The position numbers and the translations under genes were made by a program. Under the pieces are notes generated by a model. It was not told the origin of the DNA. It searched no databases and was given only the letters and a program-made list of their open reading frames with translations. 64,000 nucleotides of DNA from Natrinema sp. DC36. GTDB lineage: Archaea > Halobacteriota > Halobacteria > Halobacteriales > Natrialbaceae. Below are positions 30,739 through 39,983 of this stretch, one piece after another. Numbering within the stretch: position 1 is the first letter of the stretch; every line of letters begins with the position of its first letter. The stretch spans positions 806,001-870,000 of the forward strand of contig NZ_CP084472.1 of the NCBI RefSeq assembly GCF_020405225.1, in the 5' to 3' direction.

Positions 30739-31137
30739 ACCCGCTACTATCGGCCGGCGAGACAAAAAACCGCCACACGTCGCCCGGTGGCATCTCGAGC
30801 GGCTCGAGGCGTTCCACAGCAGGTGTAGCCGGTCGACCGCACTGTTTCGTCACGAAATCGAGCGTTCCGTCGCGAAACGGGTATGAATGGGTCGCGGCCA
30901 GTGGTGACCGTTGCTCGGTGTGCCGTCGGCCAGCATCCGTGGTCGCTCGAACGCGTTTCAGTCATCGTCGGCAGCCGAGACGAGCGACCGTGCGATCGAT
31001 ACGCGAACCGCATCGACCGACGGTATCACTGACACAAAAGAGGGGAATTTCGGCAGCGTTCGTTCGTGGCACCGGTCGACACGACGGGTCGCGACGGGAC
31101 GGGACACGGCTCCGGCGACAGGGACCAGCGGAACCGT
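30739..31137. other. Intergenic region, no gene seen
   Basis: About 400 bases. Short frames occur on both strands but none looks like a haloarchaeal protein. It presumably carries the promoter for the 48-residue gene and the 3' end of the surface lipoprotein transcript. Confidence 0.5.
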
Positions 31138-31818
31138 TTAGTTGCCGGTCCCGTTCGTCTCGTTGTCTCCGGTGTCGCTTTCGTTCCCGACTCCGGTTTC
31201 GGTCTCGTTGCCCGACTCGGATTCGTTGCCGGTCGTATCGCCCTCGCCGAACGTCAGCGTAACTTCCTCGTCGTCGCCGTCGATTTCGACGTCGTCTTCG
31301 GTCTCTTCACCCTCGCTTTCGGCGGTGACGGTGTACTCGCCGTTCTCGAGTTCCTCGAATTCGACTTCGCCGTTCTCGTCGGTCTCGTCTTCCATCGGGA
31401 AGCTCTGACCGATGTCCGTCGCGCCACCGTCGGTCGTGGTTTCGTTCTCCGATTCGTTTTCGGATTCGTTACCGATTCCGCTATCGGACTCGTTCTCGGA
31501 TTCGTTACCGACTTCGCTGTCGGATTCGTTGTCCGATTCGTTGCCGGTGCCGCCCTCGCCGCCGTCGGTCATCCCGGCTTGCTCGAGGGCGACGGTCGCG
31601 CCTTCGACCGGTCCCTGGTCGTTTTCGACGGTCACGGTCAGCGCGTACGTTTCGTCGTCGCCGGTTTCGTCCCCGGATTCGTTCTCGGATCCGTCTTCCG
31701 GGTCGTCCTCCGATTCGTTTCCGCCGGGACCGCTGTCGGCACAGCCGGCAAGTGCGATCGCACTCGCTGTTCCTGCCGCGGTCACGAACGATCGTCGGTT
31801 TAGTCTGTTGCGAGACAT
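31138..31818 (-). CDS. Sequon-rich surface lipoprotein with a CarboxypepD-like domain
   Basis: A 226-residue protein. The N-terminus is a Tat signal with lipobox (NRRSFVTAAG then IALAGCAD, Cys near residue 26). After it a beta-sandwich of the carboxypeptidase-regulatory type is visible (LTVTVENDQGPVEGATVAL, then GEVEFEELENGEYTVTAE), interrupted by a 60-residue loop of NES and NET repeats; a similar tail closes the protein. I count about 14 N-x-S/T sequons, so heavy N-glycosylation at the cell surface is likely. No catalytic motif. Confidence 0.75.
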   Translation of the reverse strand: MSRNRLNRRSFVTAAGTASAIALAGCADSGPGGNESEDDPEDGSENESGDETGDDETYALTVTVENDQGPVEGATVALEQAGMTDGGEGGTGNESDNESDSEVGNESENESDSGIGNESENESENETTTDGGATDIGQSFPMEDETDENGEVEFEELENGEYTVTAESEGEETEDDVEIDGDDEEVTLTFGEGDTTGNESESGNETETGVGNESDTGDNETNGTGN

Positions 31819-32034
31819 ATATCTGGATAGAACGTTCCGGCTGGTTCCAATGTGGCCTGCTCCTGCAGCCCGTTAATACCCCATTGAGAGGCGCTCTATT
31901 GCCGATTACAGTCATCGCTATCGGACCGTCACGTGCGAACAACATCCGACCGAGACGGCTCTCAGCGTCGAGATCGTCCGATCGGCCGGCCGATTTCGAC
32001 GTCCAACAGCGAATTATGGTTCGAAACTGATAAT

Positions 32035-32178
32035 TCAAGCGACCGTCGTCACTGTCTCGTATTCTCCGAGTTCGATCTCCGTCGGCTCGAGGCGGAGGAC
32101 CGAGGCCTCGGTCGACGCGGTGATGTCGTCGCCGGTTCGGGTTCGGTGGCCCTTTTTGTGCGCCGGTCGTAACGACAC
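32035..32178 (-). CDS. Possible 47-residue protein, divergent from zinc-ribbon gene
   Basis: A GTG-started frame whose product ends in the regular acidic stretch SVLRLEPTEIELGEYETVTTVA minus its first residues; the N-terminus is basic (RPAHKKGHRTRTG). Its start lies two bases from the ATG of the opposite-strand zinc-ribbon gene, so both would need very short promoters. The C-terminal half looks protein-like, the rest is uncertain. It could be a gene remnant. Confidence 0.35.
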   Translation of the reverse strand: MSLRPAHKKGHRTRTGDDITASTEASVLRLEPTEIELGEYETVTTVA

Positions 32179-32180
32179 CC

Positions 32181-32906
32181 ATGAAAATCCGGGGCGAGCG
32201 CGAGTGCACGGAGTGTGAGACTCGCTGGTCGTACTACGAGACGGGCAGCGTGGGCTGTCCTGCCTGCGGGAGCCTGCGCAGCGTCGGGGTCGACGAACGC
32301 ACCGAACACACCGACATGCAGGTGGCGTTCGATCTCACACCCGTTCGGAACGCGATCGACGAGATCGGAACCGACGACCTCGCCGAACGGGCCCGCGATC
32401 GCTGTCGCGAGTACGTCCGCCGCCGCGGGTTCGTCAACGCCGGCACCCTTCGGGAGCTCGGCGATACCTATCTCGCCGCGATCGAACTGCTCCACGTCGC
32501 CGACATCGTCGCGCGCGAGATTCGCCTCGAGGACCGCGAGGAGCTGTACTTCCTCTCGCTGCTCCGAGACGCCGATCAGGGCGAGCGCCCGCCCGCCGAG
32601 GAGATCCCGCGATCGCTGCGAGCGGCCCGCGGGCTCGCGTACGCGAACGCCGTCCGGGAGTATCGCCGCGACGTCCGGACCTGGACCGACGACCGGGAGC
32701 TGACCGCGAGCGAACGAAGCGCGCTCGAGACCCTCGGCGAACACGTCACGCGCATCCGGATGCTCGACGGCGACGTCGATCCGCGGACCGCCGAACGACT
32801 CGTCGCGGCGACGCGCGACCTGGCGAACGGGCTCCGCGGCGACGAGTTCGCGCTCTCGCAGGCCCAGGAGCGACTGGACGGCCTCGAGTTCGGTTCGATC
32901 GACTGA
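32181..32906 (+). CDS. Zinc-ribbon haloarchaeal protein, unknown function
   Basis: A 241-residue protein. It starts with a zinc ribbon (CTECETRW then CPACGS, four cysteines in the first 30 residues). A long alpha-helical region follows, with ERARDRCREYVRRRGF, LGDTYLAAIELLHVADIV and repeated Arg/Glu heptads. The ribbon suggests nucleic-acid or protein binding. I do not recognise a characterised family; the pattern matches conserved haloarchaeal hypothetical proteins. Confidence 0.75.
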   Translation: MKIRGERECTECETRWSYYETGSVGCPACGSLRSVGVDERTEHTDMQVAFDLTPVRNAIDEIGTDDLAERARDRCREYVRRRGFVNAGTLRELGDTYLAAIELLHVADIVAREIRLEDREELYFLSLLRDADQGERPPAEEIPRSLRAARGLAYANAVREYRRDVRTWTDDRELTASERSALETLGEHVTRIRMLDGDVDPRTAERLVAATRDLANGLRGDEFALSQAQERLDGLEFGSID

Positions 32907-32991
32907 TCGGCGGGGAGCGAGCGATCCAGTCGACGACCGGTGAAATCAGAGACGACGAACTGACTGCAGGACGGCGGGGAGCTCCAGAAAA

Positions 32992-33885
32992 TTACGGAAG
33001 GTCGACGGCGACGGCTTCCTGCAGGCTCGCGGCTTTGACCGTGTTGTAGAGCAACATCGCGCGGGTCATCGGACCGACGCCGCCGGGGACGGGCGTGATC
33101 GCGCTCGCCTTCTCCTCGGCGCTCTCGAACTCGACGTCGCCGACGAGTTCGTACCCCTTCTCCGTATCCGCGTCGACGCGGTTGACGCCGACGTCGATGA
33201 CGACCGTCCCGTCCTCGAGCATCGAGCCGTCGATGAGTTCGGGGACGCCCACCGCCGCGACGACGATGTCCGCGCTGCGCGTCTTCGCGGCGAGATTATC
33301 TGTTCGTGAGTGACAGACGGTCACCGTCGCATTGCCATCCTCGGCCTTCTGGATCAGCAGATTGGCGAGGGGCTTGCCGACGATATCCGAGCGGCCGACG
33401 ATGGTGACGTCCTTGCCCTCGGGATCGATGTTGGCGGACTCGAGTAACTTCTGTACCCCGTGTGGTGTACAGGGCCGGAAGCGAGCGTCGCCGGCGACCA
33501 GTCGGCCGACGTTCTCCGGGTGAAAGCCGTCGACGTCTTTGATCGGGTCCACGCGCCGGATCACGTTGCGGTAGTCGACGTGGTCCGGGACGGGTGCCTG
33601 GACGATGTAGCCGTGGACGTCGTCGTTGTCGTTGAGATCCGCGATGGTGTCGAACAGTTCCTCGGGCGGCGCGTCGCCGTCGACGTCGACGTGGTGGCTC
33701 TCGATGCCGACCTCCTCGCAGTCGCGCTGTTTCATGTTCACGTACGTCTGGCTCGCGGGGTCGTCGCCCATCAGCACGGTCGCCAGCCCCGGCCGCGAAC
33801 CCGCGTCCGCGAGGGTTTCGATCGCATCGGTCAGATCGTCCCGAATCTCGCTCGCGACGGCGTTGCCGTCGATAATCTCGGTCAT
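32992..33885 (-). CDS. folD: Methylenetetrahydrofolate dehydrogenase/cyclohydrolase
   Basis: Bifunctional enzyme linking methylene-THF to formyl-THF. The 297-residue protein has the FolD signature with the catalytic Lys in YVNMKQRDCEEVGI, VQAPVPDHVD, the NADP-binding VTIVGRSDIVGKPLANLL and the end TPVPGGVGPMTRAML. Length is normal. A TATA-like GGATTAATGG lies about 28 bases before the start. It joins the one-carbon genes thyA, folA and glyA of this window, though not as an operon. Confidence 0.96.
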   Translation of the reverse strand: MTEIIDGNAVASEIRDDLTDAIETLADAGSRPGLATVLMGDDPASQTYVNMKQRDCEEVGIESHHVDVDGDAPPEELFDTIADLNDNDDVHGYIVQAPVPDHVDYRNVIRRVDPIKDVDGFHPENVGRLVAGDARFRPCTPHGVQKLLESANIDPEGKDVTIVGRSDIVGKPLANLLIQKAEDGNATVTVCHSRTDNLAAKTRSADIVVAAVGVPELIDGSMLEDGTVVIDVGVNRVDADTEKGYELVGDVEFESAEEKASAITPVPGGVGPMTRAMLLYNTVKAASLQEAVAVDLP

Positions 33886-33908
33886 TACTCGAGTGGGCGA
33901 CCGCGAGG

Positions 33909-33918
33909 CCCATTAATC
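33909..33918 (-). promoter_or_regulatory. TATA-like box of folD
   Basis: GGATTAATGG on the minus strand, about 28 bases before the folD ATG. Confidence 0.4.
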
Positions 33919-33984
33919 CCCGGATTCGTGCGCAGAATCGGTCCAGAGACGGAGGTAATACACACGTTCGTGGATATATTCGTC

Positions 33985-34797
33985 TCAGAACCGGTCGTCG
34001 AGGAACGCCCTGATCGCATCGTTGACCGGCTCCGGTTGCTCCAGATTCGAGGTGTGGCCCGCCTCCGGGATCAGTTCCATCTCGGCGTCGGGTAACTCCT
34101 CGAGCATCGGCTCGGCCTGTTCGGGCGCGATCGAGGGGTCCTCCTCGCCGTGGACGATCAGGACCGGCACGTCGATCTCCGAGAGGCGGTCAGTCACGTC
34201 CTCGCGGCCGAGCCACGAGTTAAGTTCGTAGTGGACCGCGCGGCTGGGATAGGTGGCCCAGCGGTCTACCCACGCCCCGACGAGTTCCGGGTTCCCCTCG
34301 CGGGTCGTTTCGCCGAACAATTCGGCGGCCGACCCCTCGGCTATCTCGCGGGGCATCGGCTCGAGCACGTCCTCGTAGGGCTCGACGAGAGCCCCGTACT
34401 CCGCCCGCTCCGCTTCGGGATGGGGCGTCGCCATCGTGTCGATCAGGACCAGTCCGTCGACCCGCTCCGGATACTCGAGGGCAAATCGCAGCCCCATGAA
34501 CCCACCCATGGACATCCCGGCGATGACGGCGCTTTCCTCGCCGATTCCGTCGAGCAGCGCGTCGCAGTCGTCGGCCAGATCCCACAGGTCGTAGCCCGGC
34601 GCGTACCGATCCGTTCGCGCCCGCAGATCGTAGGCGACGGCCCGATACTCGTCTCGCAGGGCCTCGAGTTGGGGCGCGAACATCGTCCGATCCATCAGCG
34701 TTCCGTGCGCGAAGACGACGGGCTGGCCTTCGCCGACGTCGGTCGTCAGCGCGTCGGTTCTGGTCCGATAGATCTCCGTGGCCGTCTCGTCTTCCAT
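33985..34797 (-). CDS. Alpha/beta hydrolase
   Basis: A 270-residue alpha/beta-hydrolase fold enzyme. Visible are the oxyanion-hole HGTLMDRTMF, the nucleophile elbow GMSMGG (Ser near residue 95), the acid DVPVLIVHGEEDPSI and the catalytic His in EAGHTSNLEQPE. Substrates of such esterase/lyase-like proteins cannot be inferred; the closest shape is the 3-oxoadipate enol-lactonase group. A TATA-like TTTTTCATAA lies 28 bases upstream. Confidence 0.9.
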   Translation of the reverse strand: MEDETATEIYRTRTDALTTDVGEGQPVVFAHGTLMDRTMFAPQLEALRDEYRAVAYDLRARTDRYAPGYDLWDLADDCDALLDGIGEESAVIAGMSMGGFMGLRFALEYPERVDGLVLIDTMATPHPEAERAEYGALVEPYEDVLEPMPREIAEGSAAELFGETTREGNPELVGAWVDRWATYPSRAVHYELNSWLGREDVTDRLSEIDVPVLIVHGEEDPSIAPEQAEPMLEELPDAEMELIPEAGHTSNLEQPEPVNDAIRAFLDDRF

Positions 34798-34912
34798 GCG
34801 AGTCGGTAACGGGAACCGTTATGAAAAAGGTATGTCACGCGGAAGAGAGCGAACCGTCTCACCGAATGAGGGCGTCAGGGCCGGGCCAGTTGCTCGAGCA
34901 TCGACACGCCCG

Positions 34913-35854
34913 CTAGCGGTTCGTCTCCGGTTCGGCCACGTCCCACTCGGTCGTGTCCCGCGCGTCGGTCACGACCAGCGCGTACTCGTCCACGACCCCC
35001 TGATACTCGGTCGTCTCGGCCGCGTCGATCAGGATCCGGGCCTGTCGATCGTGGATATCGCGGGCGAACGATAGCACGTCCGTATCCACGTCGACGGCCT
35101 TCGCCTCGAGTTCCGGTCCCAACCGCTCCGTCCAAACGTCCTCGGGCAACAGGCAGACGGCTCGCTCGTCGACCGATAGCGGCGGGACGCCGGCGACGTG
35201 GTCGCCCGTCCCGACGAGGTCGTGGGTCTCGACGGCCTCGAGGATCCCGATCACGTCGGCCTCGGAGACATCACCGCCGGCTTCGGCGAGAGCCGACTCG
35301 AGCACGTCCGAATCGATCGGCGCATCCATCGTCTCCGGACGGGGCGTCGGATCGCCGCGGCCCTCGCGTTCGATGACTTCCTCCGCGACGGGATCGCTGT
35401 CGTCGCCGACGTCCGGCAACGGTTCGGCGCGGTAGGCTTCCCCGTCGTCGAAGCGGATCGGAACCAATCCGATCGTCTCGCCGGCTGTGATGGCGTCGAA
35501 CAACAGCGGTCGACCGGCGTCGTACACCTCGAGCGCGATTCCCAATCCCATAGGTGGCTCGGCGCGCACCAGCGGGTCCGGGACGGGTGCCACGATTTCG
35601 CCGTTTTCCTCGCGGAGCTCCCGCGGGTAGGGCGCGCTGGTGGTCGCCGCGTCCTCGATCCCGCTGAAGACGAGCATCGGTTGGTCTCCGTGCTGGTCGA
35701 CGTCCCACCCGATCTGATCGCCGCTCGAGGCACCCATGTACTCGGCTACCGGTGTCACCTCGACCGCCAACTGAGAGGCCGCCGTCTCGTCGGTCTCTCG
35801 GAGCTCGAGCAACCGGTCGTCGTCCAGGATGGTTCCGGTCGGACGCGTGGACAT
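34913..35854 (-). CDS. Haloarchaeal protein of unknown function
   Basis: A 313-residue soluble acidic protein. I chose the ATG at 35854; a longer frame to 35920 adds a hydrophobic stretch without support. It has a beta-rich N-terminal part (VTPVAEYMG, IGWDVDQHGDQPMLVFSG) with an invariant-looking LVPIRFDDGEAYRAEPLPDV segment. A helical C-terminal part from residue 190 (VIGILEAVETHDLVG and SVDERAVCLLPEDVW) follows. No motif points to an enzyme. It stands 60 bases from the hydrolase gene on the same strand, so the two may be cotranscribed. Confidence 0.68.
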   Translation of the reverse strand: MSTRPTGTILDDDRLLELRETDETAASQLAVEVTPVAEYMGASSGDQIGWDVDQHGDQPMLVFSGIEDAATTSAPYPRELREENGEIVAPVPDPLVRAEPPMGLGIALEVYDAGRPLLFDAITAGETIGLVPIRFDDGEAYRAEPLPDVGDDSDPVAEEVIEREGRGDPTPRPETMDAPIDSDVLESALAEAGGDVSEADVIGILEAVETHDLVGTGDHVAGVPPLSVDERAVCLLPEDVWTERLGPELEAKAVDVDTDVLSFARDIHDRQARILIDAAETTEYQGVVDEYALVVTDARDTTEWDVAEPETNR

Positions 35855-36022
35855 TGGCGGCGGTACGGCCAGACGGATGAAAAAGCGCGTGCCGGCGAGT
35901 GACAGGGCCTGCGTGAGCACGAACGAGCGGGGACCACCGGCGTCGCCAGCGATTATTCAGAGACTGAAAACTAATCGAACGGAGCCGAGATCCACAGCGG
36001 TGGTCTGGACGACGCTACCGCG

Positions 36023-37270
36023 CTATTCGTACAGCGGATTCTCGTCGCACAGCGTCGCAACGTCCGCGCGAACGTCCTCGATAACGGCCCCGTCCTCGGG
36101 GGCGTCGACGACGCGAGCGATCAGGTCGCCGACGTGCCGACAGTCGTCCTCGTCGAAGCCGCGCGTGGTCAGCGCCGGCGTGCCGGCGCGGATCCCGCTC
36201 GGGTTGAACGGCGAGCGGGTCTCGCCGGGCACCGTGTTCCCGTTGAGGACGATGCCGGCCTCCTCGAGCGCTTCTTCGGCGTCGCCGCCGGTCGTCTCGG
36301 GGTGGCTGTCGCGCAGGTCGACGAGCACGAGGTGGTTGTCGGTGCCCTCCGAGACCAGCGAGAGGCCGTTCTCGGAGAGGCTCTCGCCGAGCGCTTTCGC
36401 GTTCGCGACCGTCTGGGAGGCGTAGTCCTCGAATTCGGGCTCGAGAGCTTCCTTGAAACCGACGGCCTTGCCGGCCACGTTGTGCATGAGGGGACCGCCC
36501 TGCCCGCCGGGGAAGACTGCGGCGTCGATGTCGTCGGCGTACTCCGCGTCGCACATGACGATGCCGCCGCGACCCGAGCGGATGGTCTTGTGGGTCGAGC
36601 CGGTGACGAAGTCGGCGATGCCGACCGGCGATGGGTGAACGCCCGCTGCGACGAGGCCGGTGATGTGGGCGATATCCGCGAGGTGGAGCGCGTCGATGTC
36701 GTCGGCGGCGTCCTGAATGCGCTCCCACTCGATCTCGCGGGGGTACGCGGAGTAGCCCGAGACGATGATGTCGGGGTCGAACTCGGCGGCGTGGTCGGCG
36801 AGGTCGTCGTAGTCGATGTAGCCCGTTTCGGGGTCGACCTCGTACTGCTCGACCTCGTAGAGCTGGCCCGTGAAGTTCGCCGGGTGGCCGTGGCTGAGGT
36901 GGCCGCCGTGGTTGAGATCCAGCGAGAGGATCTTGTCGCCGGGCTCGAGCATCGCGAAGTAGACGGCCTGGTTGGCCTGGGTGCCCGAGTGGGGCTGGAC
37001 GTTGACGTGTTCCGCGCCGAACAGCTCCGTCGCGCGGTCGATTGCCAGCTCCTCGACCTCGTCGGCGAACTCGCAGCCGCCGTAGTAGCGCTCGCCAGGA
37101 TACCCCTCGGCGTACTTGTTCGTCAGGGCGCTTCCCTGCGCGTCGATGACCGCCTCGCTGGCGTGGTTCTCGCTGGCGATCATCTGTAACGTCTCTCGTT
37201 GACGGTCTACCTCGCCCTCGAGCGCGTCGGCGACGGCGGGGTCGACGTCCCGAACCTGGTCGTGGTCCAT
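36023..37270 (-). CDS. glyA: Serine hydroxymethyltransferase
   Basis: Interconverts serine and glycine with transfer of a one-carbon unit to a pterin. The 415-residue protein shows NKYAEGYPGERYYGGCEF, NVQPHSGTQANQAVY, the PLP lysine in GSTHKTIRSGRGG, and GGPLMHNVAGKAVGFKEAL. The length fits the family. I chose the ATG at 37270 with a TATA box about 27 bases upstream rather than the longer frame. It shares a 165-base divergent promoter region with the CHAT-like gene. Confidence 0.96.
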   Translation of the reverse strand: MDHDQVRDVDPAVADALEGEVDRQRETLQMIASENHASEAVIDAQGSALTNKYAEGYPGERYYGGCEFADEVEELAIDRATELFGAEHVNVQPHSGTQANQAVYFAMLEPGDKILSLDLNHGGHLSHGHPANFTGQLYEVEQYEVDPETGYIDYDDLADHAAEFDPDIIVSGYSAYPREIEWERIQDAADDIDALHLADIAHITGLVAAGVHPSPVGIADFVTGSTHKTIRSGRGGIVMCDAEYADDIDAAVFPGGQGGPLMHNVAGKAVGFKEALEPEFEDYASQTVANAKALGESLSENGLSLVSEGTDNHLVLVDLRDSHPETTGGDAEEALEEAGIVLNGNTVPGETRSPFNPSGIRAGTPALTTRGFDEDDCRHVGDLIARVVDAPEDGAVIEDVRADVATLCDENPLYE

Positions 37271-37290
37271 GTTCGAAGTGCGGTCTGGCG

Positions 37291-37302
37291 GCTGTATAAG
37301 TG
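37291..37302 (-). promoter_or_regulatory. TATA box of glyA
   Basis: CACTTATACAGC on the minus strand, centred about 27 bases before the glyA ATG, consistent with a leaderless mRNA. Confidence 0.5.
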
Positions 37303-37435
37303 TACCCTTCCCCGGCAAATCGAGCCACTACCGGCGGTCCGCGACGCGACGAATTCGAACGGTTATTAGCAATAGTTTGGTACTCGGTGACACCCCGATA
37401 CAACTAACTTACCGGAGTGACATTCAGCCAACCGA

Positions 37436-39583
37436 ATGATCGAGTGGGCGGTAAACGGCGACATCCTCCACGCCACCGACGCCGACAACGCGGAGCTGAC
37501 GGTCAACGGATCCGACCTCACCGTCGCTCCCTCCGATATCGATATTCCGCGCCCGGTCGACGAGACGGTCGTCGTGACGACTGACGAACTTCGGTTCCCG
37601 CATGCGGTAGTGTATGCGTTCTCACTCGGCCTCGACGAACAGTACGAGCTCGACCCCGCCGGCGAGCCGCTCACGTTGTCGCCCGGCGAGTACGTCGTCG
37701 ACATCGATACGGAGATCAAAGCGTACCTGCGTTTTTCCGGTGCGGTACGGATCGAGAGGACCGACGACTACGAGGAGATCGTCGTCTCCTTTCCGAACCG
37801 AACCCGCGTTATTCTCGGCCTCCGCTGTCGTCACGAGTTTCCCGCGGGGACGATCACCGTCCCCGACTCCCCGTCGGCCGTCGCCGACGCGATCACGCAC
37901 ATGGCCGCCTCGCAGAAGACGGACAATCCAGACCGTTCGTACCCGACGCTTCGGGGCCACCCGTCCCTGATCGAACGCGGCGATACCCTCGAAATCTCCG
38001 ACTGCATCCGGTCTGACACGCCTGATCACGGGATCGAACTGGTCGTCCCGCCCGACTACGAGTCGCTGTTCGTCACCGCCCCGCTGGCGTACTACCTCCA
38101 GGCGACGGTCCGCACGACCGATGACGCGCTCGGTCGCCGAACCGGTTCGGGCACCGTCCGACCGCGTCTCCGACTCGTCGACCGCGCGATCGAAACGGAG
38201 CTCTCGCCGATGCCCGACCTCGAGCGCGACGTCGAGCGGCTGCTCCGGAAGACGTTCTTTCTCGACTGTCTCGTCCGCAACGCTGGTCCCTACGCGACGA
38301 GCCTTTCGGAACTCAGCCTGCTCGAGGCCCTCGAGATCGACGCCGAGACGCTGTACGAGGCGTCCCCACAGGACCGGCTGGCGACCTACCTCGACGTGCC
38401 CTACGCGGCGATCAAGCATCGGCTCCCGGAATGGCACCTCTCGACGTACGTCGCGCCCGAGTACGCCAGCGTCGAAACGATCCCGTTCCTACTCGATCGA
38501 CTGAGCATGATCTACACCCCCCGGACCTCCGAACTCGAGGGGAGAGAGCTGGTCGAACGCTCGCTCGAGGATTTTTATCGGGGCGACGATCCGGACCGCG
38601 AGCGGACGAAGCGCCGCTCCGGATCCGATGCGACCAGAGCCAGCGCCGGGCGGGTTGCGTCGGTGGACATCGTCAAACCCGACCTCCGGAGCGGTCGAAC
38701 CCACGGCTGGCTCGCCGACGGCGTTCCGATCGACGTCTTCAAATCCGCGCCAGCGGCCTACCACAACCGCCTCGAGTTCCTCGAACGGGAGAGCGATTCC
38801 ACCTCCATCTGCGTCGTCCTCAACGATCCGGAGATGGCCGGCGAGCACGACCATGTCGCCGAGATCTATCGACAGCGCTCCGAGGAGCTGACGATGGACA
38901 TCACCGTCGAGGAATCCCTCGAGACGGCCGCGCTCGCCCGTCTCCTCGAAGACGATCACGACTTCGTCCACTACATCGGCCACTGCGAAACCGGCGGGCT
39001 CTGCTGTCCGGACGGGACGCTCGCGGCCTCGAGCCTCGATCGCTGTCGCGCGCAGACGTTTTTTCTCAACGCCTGTGGCTCCTTCTACGAGGGGCGAGCA
39101 CTGATCGAGAAGGGCAGCGTCGCCGGCGCGGTCACGGTCACCAAGGTCCTGAACGACCACGCCGTCAAGGTCGGCTCGACGTTCGCCAAACTGCTGGTCC
39201 ACGGCTTCAGCATCGAACGGGCGATGGGACTCGCACGCCGTCGTATCATGATGGGCAAGGACTACGCCGTCGTCGGCGACGGCACGCACTCGCTCACGCA
39301 GGGAGAACACGAGCCACCGACAACCGTGACGCTCGAAGAACTCCCGGACGAGGGCGACGAGGAGTATCTGCTGGGCGTCGACTGTTACTCGACGCGAGCG
39401 ACCGGGTCGTACTACTACCCGCACACCGAGACCAACGAGTACGCCTATCTCTGCGGGAACGAATCGACGTTCAGGCTGACCGCGTCGGAGCTCGTAACGA
39501 TGCTCAAAGAGACCGAAGCGTCCGTGATATACGACGGGGACATCTACTGGTCGAAAGAGCTGTGGCCCCGGTTCGATCAGTGA
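37436..39583 (+). CDS. CHAT/caspase-like peptidase candidate
   Basis: A 715-residue protein. The C-terminal part (about 430-660) has the caspase-hemoglobinase fold marks of CHAT proteins: a strand ending in GH (VHYIGHCE, His516), then a strand ending with the nucleophile (FFLNACGS, Cys547), then GAVTVTKVL and a closing helix FAKLLVHGFSIERAMGLARRRI. The region 1-430 is unassigned and opens with beta-rich repeats, followed by helical segments (FFLDCLVRN, LSELSLLEALEID). No signal or membrane segment. It is divergent from glyA and upstream of the TbsP-type regulator. Peptidase activity is inferred from the dyad. Confidence 0.72.
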   Translation: MIEWAVNGDILHATDADNAELTVNGSDLTVAPSDIDIPRPVDETVVVTTDELRFPHAVVYAFSLGLDEQYELDPAGEPLTLSPGEYVVDIDTEIKAYLRFSGAVRIERTDDYEEIVVSFPNRTRVILGLRCRHEFPAGTITVPDSPSAVADAITHMAASQKTDNPDRSYPTLRGHPSLIERGDTLEISDCIRSDTPDHGIELVVPPDYESLFVTAPLAYYLQATVRTTDDALGRRTGSGTVRPRLRLVDRAIETELSPMPDLERDVERLLRKTFFLDCLVRNAGPYATSLSELSLLEALEIDAETLYEASPQDRLATYLDVPYAAIKHRLPEWHLSTYVAPEYASVETIPFLLDRLSMIYTPRTSELEGRELVERSLEDFYRGDDPDRERTKRRSGSDATRASAGRVASVDIVKPDLRSGRTHGWLADGVPIDVFKSAPAAYHNRLEFLERESDSTSICVVLNDPEMAGEHDHVAEIYRQRSEELTMDITVEESLETAALARLLEDDHDFVHYIGHCETGGLCCPDGTLAASSLDRCRAQTFFLNACGSFYEGRALIEKGSVAGAVTVTKVLNDHAVKVGSTFAKLLVHGFSIERAMGLARRRIMMGKDYAVVGDGTHSLTQGEHEPPTTVTLEELPDEGDEEYLLGVDCYSTRATGSYYYPHTETNEYAYLCGNESTFRLTASELVTMLKETEASVIYDGDIYWSKELWPRFDQ

Positions 39584-39983
39584 GCGATCCTACGGCCCGC
39601 CGTACGTACTGACACGTTTCGCCCGCATCGTGACGTTCTGCGACGATCCATCGGTTTGCAGTCCGGTTCGTTCCCAGTCGACTACCTTGCGTACGATCGA
39701 CCGCGGTCGGCTGTCTCGAACACCCATACGATATCGTAATAACAGGTTCGCGGTATATAATTATTGTTAGTATTCATATGTGTTCGTCCCCGCCAGTATT
39801 ATCACCTCGCTGATCTGTACACCGCCGACCGAGCCTCCCTCCCCGTAAGTGTCACCGGTATTCCATCGGCGAACTAACGAGTTATGGGACAAAAATTACC
39901 GGTTCATGGCGAAGACGAGAAGTTCTGCTGTGCGAACGGCCACCAAAATTAAGTGCTACGGTCTCGATTACTTCTGTATAGGC
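39584..39983. other. AT-rich intergenic region with regulator promoter
   Basis: A 400-base gap. A TATA-rich stretch (GGTATATAATTATTG, near 39750-39765) and an AAAATTAAG box about 30 bases before the regulator start are visible. A frame extends upstream of the regulator ATG into this region but has no protein character. No gene seen. Confidence 0.5.

Noticed and set aside
37436..39583. CHAT gene as part of a defence island
   Set aside because: Neighbours are glyA and a conserved regulator, no nuclease, toxin or TIR/reverse transcriptase genes beside it, so a defence role is not supported here.
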